Below, piece by piece: positions 47,222-56,900 of a DNA stretch of 64,000 nt. How positions within the stretch are numbered: position 1 is the stretch's first letter; each line of letters starts with the position of its first letter. Source of the DNA: Euclidia mi (lineage: Eukaryota; Arthropoda; Insecta; Lepidoptera; Erebidae); contig OX123188.2 in the NCBI GenBank assembly GCA_944739405.2, positions 70,575,251 to 70,639,250 on the forward strand, read 5' to 3'. The notes below the pieces were generated by a model. It made no database searches, was not told where the DNA came from, and saw nothing but the letters and a program-made list of their open reading frames with translations. Position numbers and translations under genes: made by a program.

Positions 47222-47485
47222 GTAAAGCCTTTCGAAGTCCAATGCTGGACATAGGCCTCTCCTTTTTCGTGGCACAATAGCATTGTTAGTCAATAGAAGA
47301 ATATGGCATAATAAACCACGCTGCAGACGGGTTGGTGTAGGTTTTGACGTCGAGCTTTCCATCTTTCCCGACAGGTATTAGGTACTAGCTTCGTGTATTT
47401 GCCTTAGTCAGCTCTTACGACGTCCATAGAATGAAGCGGGGTAGGACACTTTGTATTCTTAATCCGTTACTACACGGACGTCGAT
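47222..47485 (-). mobile_element. Family C retroposon, interrupted at its head by an RTE LINE
   Basis: The plus strand reads AAAGCCTTTCGAAGTCCAATG, TGGACATAGGCCTCTCC, CAGCTCTTACGACGTCC and ACTACACGGACGTCGAT, the antisense of family C as at 36759. Its head end has been used as the target of the 345-bp LINE insertion that follows, so the last 17 bp are duplicated at 47831-47847. Confidence 0.7.
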
Positions 47486-47830
47486 CATCATCATCTTCTT
47501 GCCCTGGTCCCAATCTATTTGGGGTCGGCGCAGTACGTCCTTCGCTTCCATTCTTTTCTGTCGCCCGTCATCCGATCATTTACCCCTTTCTCTTTCATAT
47601 CCATCCTCACACAGTCCATCCATCTTTTCCTTGGCCTCCCTCTCCCTTTCCATCCCTCTACCTTCATATTCATCACTTGCTTCGCTACATACATATCATC
47701 TCTTCACATAATATGTCCATACCAAGCCAAACGACTTCCTTTCTCGTCTATAGGCGCCACTTTCAGACTATCTCTCACGTATTCATTCCTAATCTTATCC
47801 GTTCTCGTAACTCCACACATCCATCGCAAC
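47486..47830 (-). pseudogene. 5'-truncated RTE-type LINE tail with 17-bp target duplication
   Basis: Translated on the minus strand the insertion gives the C-terminal end of an RTE-type reverse transcriptase: a segment with RWMCGV and RNEYVRDSLKVAPI, LAWYGHIM, then VEGWKGRGRPRKRWMDCVR, DRMTGDRKEWKRRTYCADPK. At least one in-frame stop lies after GHIM, so it is dead. The sense-strand 3' end is AAGAAGATGATGATG. The insertion is bounded by perfect 17-bp direct repeats ACTACACGGACGTCGAT (47469-47485 and 47831-47847). The long plus-strand frame across it (47431-48060) is only its antisense shadow. Nothing of the endonuclease or catalytic palm remains. Confidence 0.87.
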
Positions 47831-48101
47831 ACTACACGGACGTCGATATGTTATATTGTATGCTGTTACAACCTATTCGTCTTTTTGGTTTGAGCTGTGA
47901 TTGTAATTGTTCTCTTACACCTCTTATGAGAGCTGTCTCTTCCGGACGTAGCCTGAAGAATGTAAAACAATGCCGCTATATTGTGATAATACTCATATTG
48001 TATGTACGTATCAGATTTTCTTTAAAAATCTACTACTTTTACTCAGGACTTATTAAGTAGATCTTTTGGTTGCTTTGCTGTGTTTCGTAAAGCCATTGAC
48101 T

Positions 48102-48238
48102 ACGGCATTCAATATTCGATCTATAGATAGGTCTGTAGATTTTAGATTCGTTTTTGACATAAGCTCCATACAAAATATGTCAAACACGAATCTCGAATCT
48201 CAAAATCCATGTATATATCGAATATTGAAAATGGCCGT
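48102..48238. mobile_element. Foldback element of 137 bp
   Basis: The left arm (48102-48161) and right arm (48176-48238) are imperfect reverse complements over about 60 bp, sharing TTCAATATTCGAT, AGATTCG and TTTGACATA in the same order, with a ~14-nt loop. A perfect palindrome ATCGGCCGAT (48241-48250) abuts the right end. No clear target duplication and no frame. It could be a MITE or a hairpin-RNA locus. Confidence 0.6.
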
Positions 48239-48250
48239 GAATCGGCCGAT

Positions 48251-50335
48251 CTACGAATAGCATGTCAAAGCTGTGGTGTTTATCAACTGATTAATTATGA
48301 AGCTTAATAATTCTCAAAGAAGTAAAATTACCTACTTAATTTATTTATTTACCATTAAACATAAAAACTCGAGTAAGGAGAACTTAAATTTCCAGAAAGA
48401 TGCTTCTCAAGTTTTACTTGTCTTCTCCGTCATACGTTTAAAATTTTATTTGTCTTACAATATCATATCTTAAAGCTGTTAAAGATAAAGCCGTTACACA
48501 TGAACCATCACCCAAATCTGTTCACCGAAGAGATTACCCAAACCTTCTCCGATCACGTTATCTTTACATCATGTAGACACATACGAACACATCAAGGGTA
48601 CAGCAGCGGTCGTGTTGTAACAACATTACCTTCTATTTGCATAGTAATCGGCCGGACCGGCTGTACCCTGCTCCGATTTTAATTATACTACTAGAAGACT
48701 TTACCGTTCGCTTCAATAAGGCTTCGGTCCACCATAAGTGTTTTTATTGTAGAAGACATAAAATAAACGTTTTAATGTTACGGATTAATTGGGGATTATT
48801 GAGGTTGCGTGTTTTTTATTTGATGATTTGTTGGTTTAGTAGTGCTTAAGTTTTGTTAGTAGCACAGTTACATAGATGCTAGTGAAGCACTGATATACCT
48901 ATATTTTTTTATTATTTATAAATATATACGTATTTTACTCATAATTTATATTATTATTGTTAGTTTGTGGTATAATTATGTTTCTAAAATACATTCTCTA
49001 TAAAGTTATGTACATAATTGTAATTTATACAGATTAGTTATAAAGTTAATAATACCTAACCGTGTACTTTCTTCATCTCCTTTTGCCATAACAATGAAAT
49101 CCTGAAATAGTTAAGTCATTTTTATAAATGAAAACCATGCCATTATTAGTTTCTATTTGTGTTAAATGTACAGTATTTTTTTCCGATATAAATTACTAAA
49201 ATAAAAGAAAGTATATTCCATATTACTTTGATTGGTTCTTGATTTAAGCGTTGAGACATAATATACCTACTATCAACAAAATTAAAATTAGTATTGTCTG
49301 AAGGTACCACACCAATTAATTTAATAGATCGAACATTTATTTAAGTTTTTACGAGCAGCCACAAAATTATCACATACGAAGCCATGCAACGTGAACTACA
49401 ACCTCAAAAAGAAATAAAACCTGCTTTCCCCAACTGAAGCGATTAAATAGAAAATTTATCCTCAACATTTTCGTGACAACGCCTACTGTGGTAGCTACTT
49501 GAGGTTTCATGCTAGCTGGCCGTTGTGCCGTCTTAGGCCATAACAATTAATTAGAAGAACGTATGGGTGGCTTGTAGTGACTGTAGTGGCCAGTTGGAGC
49601 AAGCGCTCAATGTCATAAACGCGGTGAAATACTGGTGTAAAGCCAACTGTGACGTAATTGGAAACGATTTTCACATGGATTGTGTGGTGTTGTGTTATGT
49701 GAAACTTTATGTGGCCAGCATTCAACGCGTGTATAAAATTTAAATAGGCCATTGGAATAGCATACGCGGCGTTAGTATATTTATATTATCCTACATAACT
49801 TCAATTTACCAATGTCGTAGGCTATAGGAGGTGATTGATTTCCTAAAACATACCTACCTGTTTAAAGCTCTTGTTGGGATTTAAATTTATTTCAGTTTTC
49901 AAAAAATTTCAACTTTCTGGATTTCTACCTATCTATATATCATACAAAATAATTTAGCGGATCTTAATTGCGTAAAACTAACTTATTTAAGGTTTTTAAT
50001 TTATTTAACCTATTTGTTTCCGACGTTTCGATCGTCTTGCACTCTTGATCTTCTTATGTACCTACATTTATGTTACCCTATGATGGTTACAGCCGCCATA
50101 CATATCTGTCTAGGCACATCTCTAGACTGTGCACTGCAAAATATTTGTAAATAAAATTTAACCACAATGAACGTATTTAACATTATTAACGTAACCGCCC
50201 AGACGTCAATAATTTTAGCTCCGTAATTAAAAAAGTTTTAATATAATTTTAATTGATTATTTAACATATAAGTTAGTATATATTGATAAAATAGTGACAA
50301 GAAGTAATTGTGTTTGTAAAAAGTATAATAACTAC
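48251..50335. other. 2.1 kb of AT-rich DNA, no gene seen
   Basis: Short frames only (48500-48682, 48637-48849 and 49507-49752 minus), none resembling a protein family. TTTCCGACGTTTCGATCG at 50017-50034 contains a small CGATCG palindrome. Confidence 0.4.
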
Positions 50336-50339
50336 ACGG

Positions 50340-50991
50340 CCAAAGTTCGAGCGAACAGAACGGAGACTTGGTGTCAACGGACGGATTTGAATTTACATCT
50401 GCTACGACTTCAACCCGGGGAGTATAATACTTATTAAAACTTATCCAACACTCCACAACATCGAATTACTCGGCTCACCCCCGTGAGAGCTACGTCCAAC
50501 ACACATCTGGCTCAGTTCTGTCTCCTTTTGCTTGACTATATGTGGAAGCAAAATCGAGGACTAAACAACAGCCCCAGACAAACACAATCTACAGATACAC
50601 TTCACAATTACTACACTGTTTATTCTTGTCTGTACTTCATATATTTGTGTACTTTTCTGTATTAGCTATTATTGGTTTAAACCTGTAACTTGTATACCTA
50701 CTTACATTTTATTAATAAGTTGATTAAGTTCATCAGCTGAGATATTTCAATAGAAACCAAGTAAAAGTATTAGATAATTACTCTAAAGTATTCAAATTAC
50801 CTAAATTGTTCTCAATTTCTTAGTTTCTACAATTAATTAACTTAATATATTTTTTATTCATATATCCCCCTTTTCTTTTGTAACTTTTCTTATTTATTCT
50901 GTCTATACAATAATACTCAAACCCCATCACATCTCTTCTCTTCTTTGACTTTGCTCAGCTGTTTTCTTATTTTTTAGGTAATTTGTAATCC
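50340..50991 (+). promoter_or_regulatory. Presumed LINE 5' leader
   Basis: GC-richer sequence from GTTCGAGCGAACAGAACGGAG (50345-50365) through AACCCGGGGAGTATAATAC, followed by an AT-rich, pyrimidine-rich run up to the ORF1 ATG. In LINEs of this type an internal Pol II promoter lies at the start of the leader. The boundary and function are inferred from position. Confidence 0.35.
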
Positions 50992-52506
50992 TTGGCAATG
51001 TCTACCCATATGATGACTCGGAAGGCAACGGCCAAGGAGGCGGAAAATAAATTAAGAATAACTCTGCTCGAGTTAAAGAAGTACAAGGATGACAACAGTC
51101 AACTATTAAGGGAACGCGTTGACTGTGAAGAAGAAATTAAAATTGTGAATGACCGTATATCTGAGCTGAAGACACAACTCACGGAGCTGCATATAGAGCA
51201 TATGGATGTCTTGGATCAACGGGACAGACTACGAGAAGAAGTTAGGTGTTTCATCAGCTGCGATGAAATTTACTCCAGACAACTTAGCCGCAATACGGAG
51301 TTAGAAGCAAGTCTCAATGAGGCTTATGGCAGAATTTCAACTCTAGAAGACACAATTACGGCCTTTAACAGTACTGCTACTCACAACTTATTCTCTGAGC
51401 TCCTGGGTGACAAAATTAATGTGCTAAAAGCTCTTAAATGTAACTGTCACAAGAAATGTCTTAGTAAGAGTAAATTTAGAAAATTGTTTAAGTTAAATAA
51501 ATTAATTAAGAAACTTAGATCTGGTCCTAAGTGGTCTACCAAATTGACTCAGTATGCACAAGATAACTGTAAATTAAATAAAGAGTGTGAGTCTCTTTTA
51601 TTAAAGCTTGAGGAAACAAATGAAGAATTAGTTTCTGGTAGGTTGTTATATGAACAACACACAAGTGAGTTGCAAGCACAAATATCAAATCTACAAGCTC
51701 AACTCACTAGAACTATAATGGAACACCAGAATGAGACTCATGAATACATCTTAAAATATGAAGAAATTTCAAGAGTTGGTCGAGAAAATTTAAAACAACG
51801 TATCTCATTATCCAACTCTAATAATTACTGTTCCAGTTGTACAACTAAGTGTGCGACTACACCTGCTGAATCAATAGAATTGAATGCACATGGATGTCAG
51901 TATAATACACAAAACAAACTGCATCCAGTAAAGACTGACAGTAAGAATGTAATAATTTTTTCAGACCAACTGGGAGTGGGTTTAGGGAGCTTAATTGATC
52001 ATTACACTGAGCGACCAGTACAGAACTGTTGTTCACCTGGAGCTCAGTCTTGTACCCTAGTTGATAAGATTAAGAATGCCGACTTGAATGCACAAACTAC
52101 TGTCATCATATTGTATGGTGACAGCTCATTAGTCTCCAAAAACAGTCTCATAGAATTAACAGACTTAATGATAGATGTTAACACAAAAATAGGATGTAGC
52201 TTTATTATATGTGCATTGCCTTATTCATATGCTCTAACAGATGACCAAAACAGGCAGATAGGCAAATTAAATTTATTATTGTACAATAGGACATGTCATA
52301 GTGACAGTATTTTATTTTTTGACACTAATATTTTTATTAGTAATTTCTTTTTAACAAAAGATACTATGTATCTTTCTTATGTACATAGGCGACAACTTGC
52401 TAAATTATTAGCATTTAATTTATATACTGACAGGAGTACTACTAGAGTACTTAGGAATTTGGTAGATAATAGTAGTATTGACACATCTATTAGTTTAAAC
52501 TGTTAG
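50992..52506 (+). CDS. LINE ORF1 protein with coiled coils and SGNH/esterase-like region (504 aa)
   Basis: The frame is intact from ATG (50992) to TAG (52504-52506). The first in-frame ATG is chosen; a second lies two codons on. Residues ~15-125 are rich in Leu, Glu, Lys and Arg in heptad-like spacing and should form a coiled coil, as does ~195-270. Between them a basic, cysteine-containing segment (CNCHKKC at 150-156, then many Lys) may bind nucleic acid. A second cluster CSSCTTKC lies at 280-287. Residues ~320-476 look like a degenerate SGNH/GDSL hydrolase: IIFSDQLG in the block-I position, VIILYGDSS in the next conserved block, and LSYVHRRQLAKLLA where the catalytic His block is expected. 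The canonical GDS serine is not clearly present, so activity is doubtful. Known CR1-type ORF1 proteins carry such esterase domains, and ORF1 proteins generally bind the element RNA in a particle. Confidence 0.82.
   Translation: MAMSTHMMTRKATAKEAENKLRITLLELKKYKDDNSQLLRERVDCEEEIKIVNDRISELKTQLTELHIEHMDVLDQRDRLREEVRCFISCDEIYSRQLSRNTELEASLNEAYGRISTLEDTITAFNSTATHNLFSELLGDKINVLKALKCNCHKKCLSKSKFRKLFKLNKLIKKLRSGPKWSTKLTQYAQDNCKLNKECESLLLKLEETNEELVSGRLLYEQHTSELQAQISNLQAQLTRTIMEHQNETHEYILKYEEISRVGRENLKQRISLSNSNNYCSSCTTKCATTPAESIELNAHGCQYNTQNKLHPVKTDSKNVIIFSDQLGVGLGSLIDHYTERPVQNCCSPGAQSCTLVDKIKNADLNAQTTVIILYGDSSLVSKNSLIELTDLMIDVNTKIGCSFIICALPYSYALTDDQNRQIGKLNLLLYNRTCHSDSILFFDTNIFISNFFLTKDTMYLSYVHRRQLAKLLAFNLYTDRSTTRVLRNLVDNSSIDTSISLNC
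52494..52500 (+). promoter_or_regulatory. Candidate -1 frameshift slippery site TTTAAAC
   Basis: ORF1 reads AGT TTA AAC TGT TAG, so the heptamer falls exactly as T TTA AAC, the X XXY YYZ phase required for tandem slippage. After a -1 slip, reading continues CTG TTA GAT GAG in the frame of the endonuclease. The site lies two codons before the ORF1 stop. TTTAAAC is one of the most efficient known slippery heptamers in eukaryotic ribosomes. Confidence 0.7.
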
Positions 52507-55368
52507 ATGAGACAACAGATAGGCATTCATGTGTTTTAAACTTAGTTCATCAAAACATACAAGGCCTATCTGGCAAAGAATTAGAAATAGATTTATTTTT
52601 AAATAAACATAAGATTGATATCTTATGTATTACGGAACATTGGTTGCGAGGTGACCAATTAATATTTAACAATCAACATTACTCAGTTATAAGTGCATTC
52701 GTAAGAAAGAAGGTTATTCGTGGTGGCTCTCTAATATATGTATGTAATAGTTTGAAATGTATAGAATGTAAGGATATAGCTAAACTTTCTATCGAGCGCA
52801 CTGCTGAGATTTCTTGTATTGAGCTTGAACAACATATTATAGTGTGTGTGTATCGACCACCACAAAGCGACTTTACTCAGTTTGAAAGCATTATAGAGGA
52901 TGGCTTAAAACAGATAATTTCTAGTAGGAAGTCTATAATCGTATGTGGCGATTTTAATGTCAATTTGTTAGAAAAATCATCAATTTGTACTAGGTTAGTT
53001 AGCTTATTTAGGTCATTTAATTTAAATGTTTTGTTCTCTGAACCAACCAGAATAACCTCATATTCGTCTACATGCTTAGACAATGTTTTTTGCAAATGTC
53101 TTTATTTAAGTAAGGCTGTTTTAACTGACTTGACATCGGATCACTGCGGGCAAAAGGTTGTAATTCCAACTAATACAACCCCCAAAGTACAAGAAATTAC
53201 ATGTAGGCCAATGACCTCTGCTCGCCTCAAACACTTTAGTAATGATGTTACTGCCAATATCGTCAGTATTGACTTAACCGTTGATGATCCTGATGAATTA
53301 TATAAATGCTTATTTAAAATTGTTAATGATGAGTAAAGTAAAATTTTTAAACTGAAGACGTTTGCAAGGAGCATAAAGTAAATTTTTGTGACTGGGCAAC
53401 AGTAGGTATATACAAAAGTAGAGCTAGGTTGTATGATCTATATGGTATGAAGAAATACAATTTTAATCCTGAATTTATTCAATATGTTAGAAATTATTCA
53501 AAGGTTTTTAAGAGGATATGTGCTTTAGCCAAATCCTTATATTTAAGCAATAAAATCAAAGAATTCAAGAACAAAATTAAAACTACTTGGAGCATTATTA
53601 ACAATGAGACTGGTCGAGCTAAATTGGTAGATAACAATTATGAATTAAAATTAAATAATGAAATTATTACTAGGAAAACTGATGTTGCTCAGACATTTAA
53701 CAATTTCTTCATAAACATACCAGTGAACACAACCAGCTGTCTAGATTCATGTCCAAGCAAAGCAGAAATGTTGGTTAGGGCAATGTGAATGAGTGTGATG
53801 TGCTTTTTAATTTTAAATATATTGACACCAATGACATACTGAAGGTATTCAAGACGCTCAATAATAAAAAATCTGTTGACTTATGGGGCATTCCTGTTAA
53901 ACTTGTGCGACAAATTATTTCTAGCTTAGCTCCATATTTAGCTGCAATATTCAACAGATGCGTAGATACAGGAGTATTTCCTGATCTAATGAAACACAGT
54001 AAAGTAATACCATTATTCAAAAAGGGATCAAAGAGCGACCCTAGTAATTTTCGGCCAATTTCTATCTTCGCCCGCTATTAGTAAAATTTTTGAAAAGATT
54101 ATTTTGCATCAACTAGAGAGCCACTTTCACACCAATAATTTATTTCACAGTGAACAGTATGGCTTTACTAAGGGTCGCTCCACCGTTGATGCCGGTGTAA
54201 CTTTGTTAAAGCATATTTTAATGCTTGGGAAAACTCGAAGGATGCCATTGGTGTTTTTTGTGACCTATCAAAGGCCTTTGACTGTGTGGAACATAATACA
54301 CTTTTACTTAAATTGAAACTTTATGGTATTAGAGATACCGCACTCAATCTTGTTGCCAGCTACCTTAGTGATAGAATTCAGTATGTAGATGTTAATGGGA
54401 GTAGGTCTCTAGGTTTGCCAGTAGGAATGGGCGTTCCACAGGGCTCTATTCTCGGTCCATTTCTTTTTTTAATATATATTAATGATTTGCCGTTCTTTGT
54501 ACAAAATTTATGTGATATTGTTTTGTTTGCCGACGATACGTCACTAATTTTTAAAGTTGATCGTAATTTAAGTAACTTTGATACCGTCAATAACACTCTT
54601 GCACAAGTATTAGATTGGTTTTCGACAAATAATTTGGTACTCAACTCAAGCAAATCCAAATGTGTTAAATTCTCTTTGCCTAATGTCAAAAGTGTTCCTA
54701 CTAATATAATTTTAAATAAGGAAACAATTCAACTAGTTGAATCAACCGTATTCTTAGGTGTAACTTTAGATTGTAAGCTTCAGTGGGGCGCCCAAATATC
54801 CTGTTTCGCAGTAAAACTTAGTTCTGCAGCGTTTGCAGTTAGAAAAGTTAGGGCATTCACAGATATAGATACTGCTAGACTAGTTTACTTTAGTTATTTT
54901 CACAGCGTAATGTCTTACGGAATAATGTTATGGGGTACAGCTGCTGATATACAGACTATTTTTATCATTCAAAAGAGGGCCATACGTGCAATTTATAAGT
55001 TAGGTGCTAGAGATTCTTAACGTGATAAATTTAAAGAAGTAGATATATTGACAGTTGCATCGCAATATATATATGCTAACTTAATGTACATTAAGAAAAA
55101 CTTAATTCTATACCGCAAAAATAGTGATTTGCACAAAGTGAACACAAGGAATAAGCATAAACTGGTGGGAACTAACTACCGTCTACATAAAGTTCAGAAC
55201 TCATTTGCGGGGATTGGTATACGATTTTTCAATAAATTGCCTCTTGAAATAATGAATTTACCCATGCACAAATACAAACGGACAATTAGGAACTTTCTTT
55301 TACAAAGGGGTTATATAAGGGGGTATACTATTAAGGAATTTTTAAATGATAAGACACCGTGGGGATAG
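52500..55368 (+). pseudogene. LINE ORF2: AP-type endonuclease plus reverse transcriptase, broken
   Basis: The endonuclease keeps all landmarks: QNIQG (Asn codon 52554), TEHW (Glu 52635), VYRPP, GDFN (Asp 52950, Asn 52956) and SDH (53136-53144). The reverse transcriptase shows LFKKGSKSDPSNFRPISI, YGFTKGRSTVDA, DLSKAFD (54262-54282), GVPQGSILGP and FADD (54526-54537), then the C-terminal ILTVASQYIYANLMYIKKN region. This copy is disabled by stops at 53334-53336 and 55018-55020 and by frame changes near 53370, 53780, 54070 and 54217. The frame overlaps the end of ORF1 in the -1 phase; its first ATG is at 53211, after the endonuclease. Family role: nicking target DNA and copying element RNA at the nick. 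Confidence 0.88.
52516..52572 (+). promoter_or_regulatory. Two-stem hairpin 15 nt after the slippery site
   Basis: The outer stem is 9 perfect pairs: CAGATAGGC (52516-52524) with GCCTATCTG (52564-52572). An inner stem pairs TGTGTTTT (52530-52537) with AAAACATA (52552-52559), including one G-U, around a 14-nt loop. A stable structure downstream is the usual stimulator of -1 frameshifting. The 15-nt spacer is longer than the common 5-9 nt. Confidence 0.55.
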
Positions 55369-56290
55369 GCTTAGGCTTGTTTAACTCGCGATTATTTTAT
55401 TTACATGTTAAGTGGAGGTGCCTCGTGAACACATGATTTTTGCAGGATTTGGATATTTTTATGATTTTTTGGATGTAGTTTAACATTATTTATCCCTGAT
55501 CATATCATTGTTCACTTGTCACCTTCACAAAATTCTTTCTTCATTTGCATTCCTTCACGCGTTCCACTAACTTATGTTAATAATAACGATCTGGAAAATG
55601 GAGGTAATTGGTGGTCATGGTCAGTATACCAATAGATTGTTTCTTACTGCTGTTTCGTATACCGTTGTCGTCATGCTCACTAAAATGTCATTTCTTGTGG
55701 TGGCGTCGTGTGTCGGGTCATCCCTGTCCCTCTAATATGGCGAGAGGGATGATGGCTGGCACATGCTTCATACTCGTGAACGGGTGCTACTTGCGATGAC
55801 TGGTCGATGACGGTCTTGCGGGCTGGTATTAAATTTTAATATTTAACTGCATCATTTCCATCATGGTTCTGATCACTTTCGCGGATTGCCTGCATTATTA
55901 GGTATATATAATAATGTAAGTGGATGCTCCTGTTTCACCATGTCTATTCTGAGGAGGCTAACCAAAACTATTATGCTTGAGTATTATAATGTACAGTAAA
56001 TATATACAAGTGATATAGAAGGTGTAACAGTTGCACACCTTACAAAATGTAAATTGTGTATTATGCAAAACCTGGCGAAGAAAAAGAGTGACCGTGAGTT
56101 TTATTGCCCGTTCTTTCTCATGGTTCTACCTATTGCTTTGCGAACGTGGCAGTAAATGTAAATGTAGAAGCATACAGTAATAATGTTTTAAATTTGAGTA
56201 TAAGTAATTTTTTTTATAAATTTATTATTTTGACGTTCATAAGCGTCACATTGTGACCCAACTGAATAAGGGATTTTGAATTTGAATTTA
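55369..56290 (+). other. LINE 3' untranslated region and tail
   Basis: About 920 bp without a frame follow the last ORF2 stop. The terminal part contains TGACGTTCATAAGCGTCA and GTCACATTGTGACC (about 56233-56260), both capable of small hairpins, then TGAATAAGGGATTTTGAATTT repeats. A matching tail in reverse at 59470 supports this being the true 3' end recognised by the reverse transcriptase. Confidence 0.65.
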
Positions 56291-56756
56291 TTCATTTTAC
56301 ATATTGCTAGATCTCTAGTACGAACAAACCAGAGGGTAAGTACTTAGTTCAGTTCAAAGCGGGATAAATGGGTCTCAGGAGCATTGTGGAAAGCTGGCAA
56401 AACACGTCCCATTACTGTGCAGTCTGATTATAATCAACATTATTTCGCGAGGGTGTACGTAAAAATAAGTGTAAATCGAACCCGCAACCATTCGATCGTG
56501 ACATTAAACTTTTGGCCTAACATCGCGTCGTACTATCAATCAAACAACGCAACCCTTTCGTCAGTGGATCCGATTTACAATAAAATTATTGTCGGTGAGC
56601 ATTGCGGTGTGAATCAGTGATAAGTGGACGACAATACGAAACAAAATATTTGTATGTAACTTATATTTTATATATTTTTTGCTACAAAACATGTATAATA
56701 GGATAGTGGCCGCACTGAAAAATCTACAAAAGAAAATAAACCACTTTATAGAGAGT
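56291..56756. other. Unique DNA
   Basis: A 78-codon plus-strand frame (56384-56620) has no recognisable domain. Nothing else noted. Confidence 0.4.
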
Positions 56757-56900
56757 AGCAGCGGTAGCCTAGTAGAGACACCCTGCCTGTCGGAGAGTTC
56801 TCCATAATGTTTTCAAAAGACATGTGAAGCCTGCCGACCTGCAATTGGGCAGTTTAGTGGACAGAAGACTAACCCTACTCTTAGTAAAAATACAGGACCT
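56757..56900 (+). mobile_element. SINE B1 with large internal deletion
   Basis: The head AGCAGCGGTAGCCTAGTAGAG is followed directly by CGGAGAGTTCTCCATAATG from the middle of the body, so the B box and ~150 bp are missing. GACATGTGAAGCCTGCCGACC and a decayed remainder follow. Confidence 0.65.

Larger units (their letters stand above)
50340..56290 (+). mobile_element. CR1/jockey-superfamily non-LTR retrotransposon, nearly full length
   Basis: The element has the order expected of a two-ORF LINE: a leader, ORF1 (50992-52506), an endonuclease-reverse transcriptase ORF2 (about 52500-55368), a long 3' untranslated region and a short repetitive tail ending TTTTGAATTTGAATTTA. The 3' tail segment (TTTGACGTTCATAAGCGTCA...TGTGACC) recurs on the minus strand near 59470-59545. 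The 5' boundary is estimated from the rise in GC content near 50340 and is uncertain. No target duplication was found. The reverse transcriptase motifs and an ORF1 with an esterase-like region favour the CR1 group; the exact clade (CR1, Daphne, Kiri or similar) cannot be fixed by eye. Confidence 0.85.

Noticed and set aside
47431..48060. 209-codon plus-strand frame as a host gene
   Set aside because: It is the antisense of the RTE LINE end at 47486-47830, whose minus-strand translation matches an RTE reverse transcriptase tail; the Ser/Pro/His-rich sequence is a by-product.
53345..53352. A second TTTAAAC as another frameshift site inside ORF2
   Set aside because: It follows a stop at 53334 and does not stand in the slippery phase of the endonuclease frame; the frame change nearby is better explained by decay.
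52500..54600. A functional reverse transcriptase gene
   Set aside because: Catalytic motifs are present, but two stops and about four frame changes make this copy non-functional unless they are sequencing errors.
56384..56620. 78-codon frame downstream of the LINE as a gene
   Set aside because: No recognisable domain, no codon pattern support and single small frame in non-repetitive AT-rich DNA.
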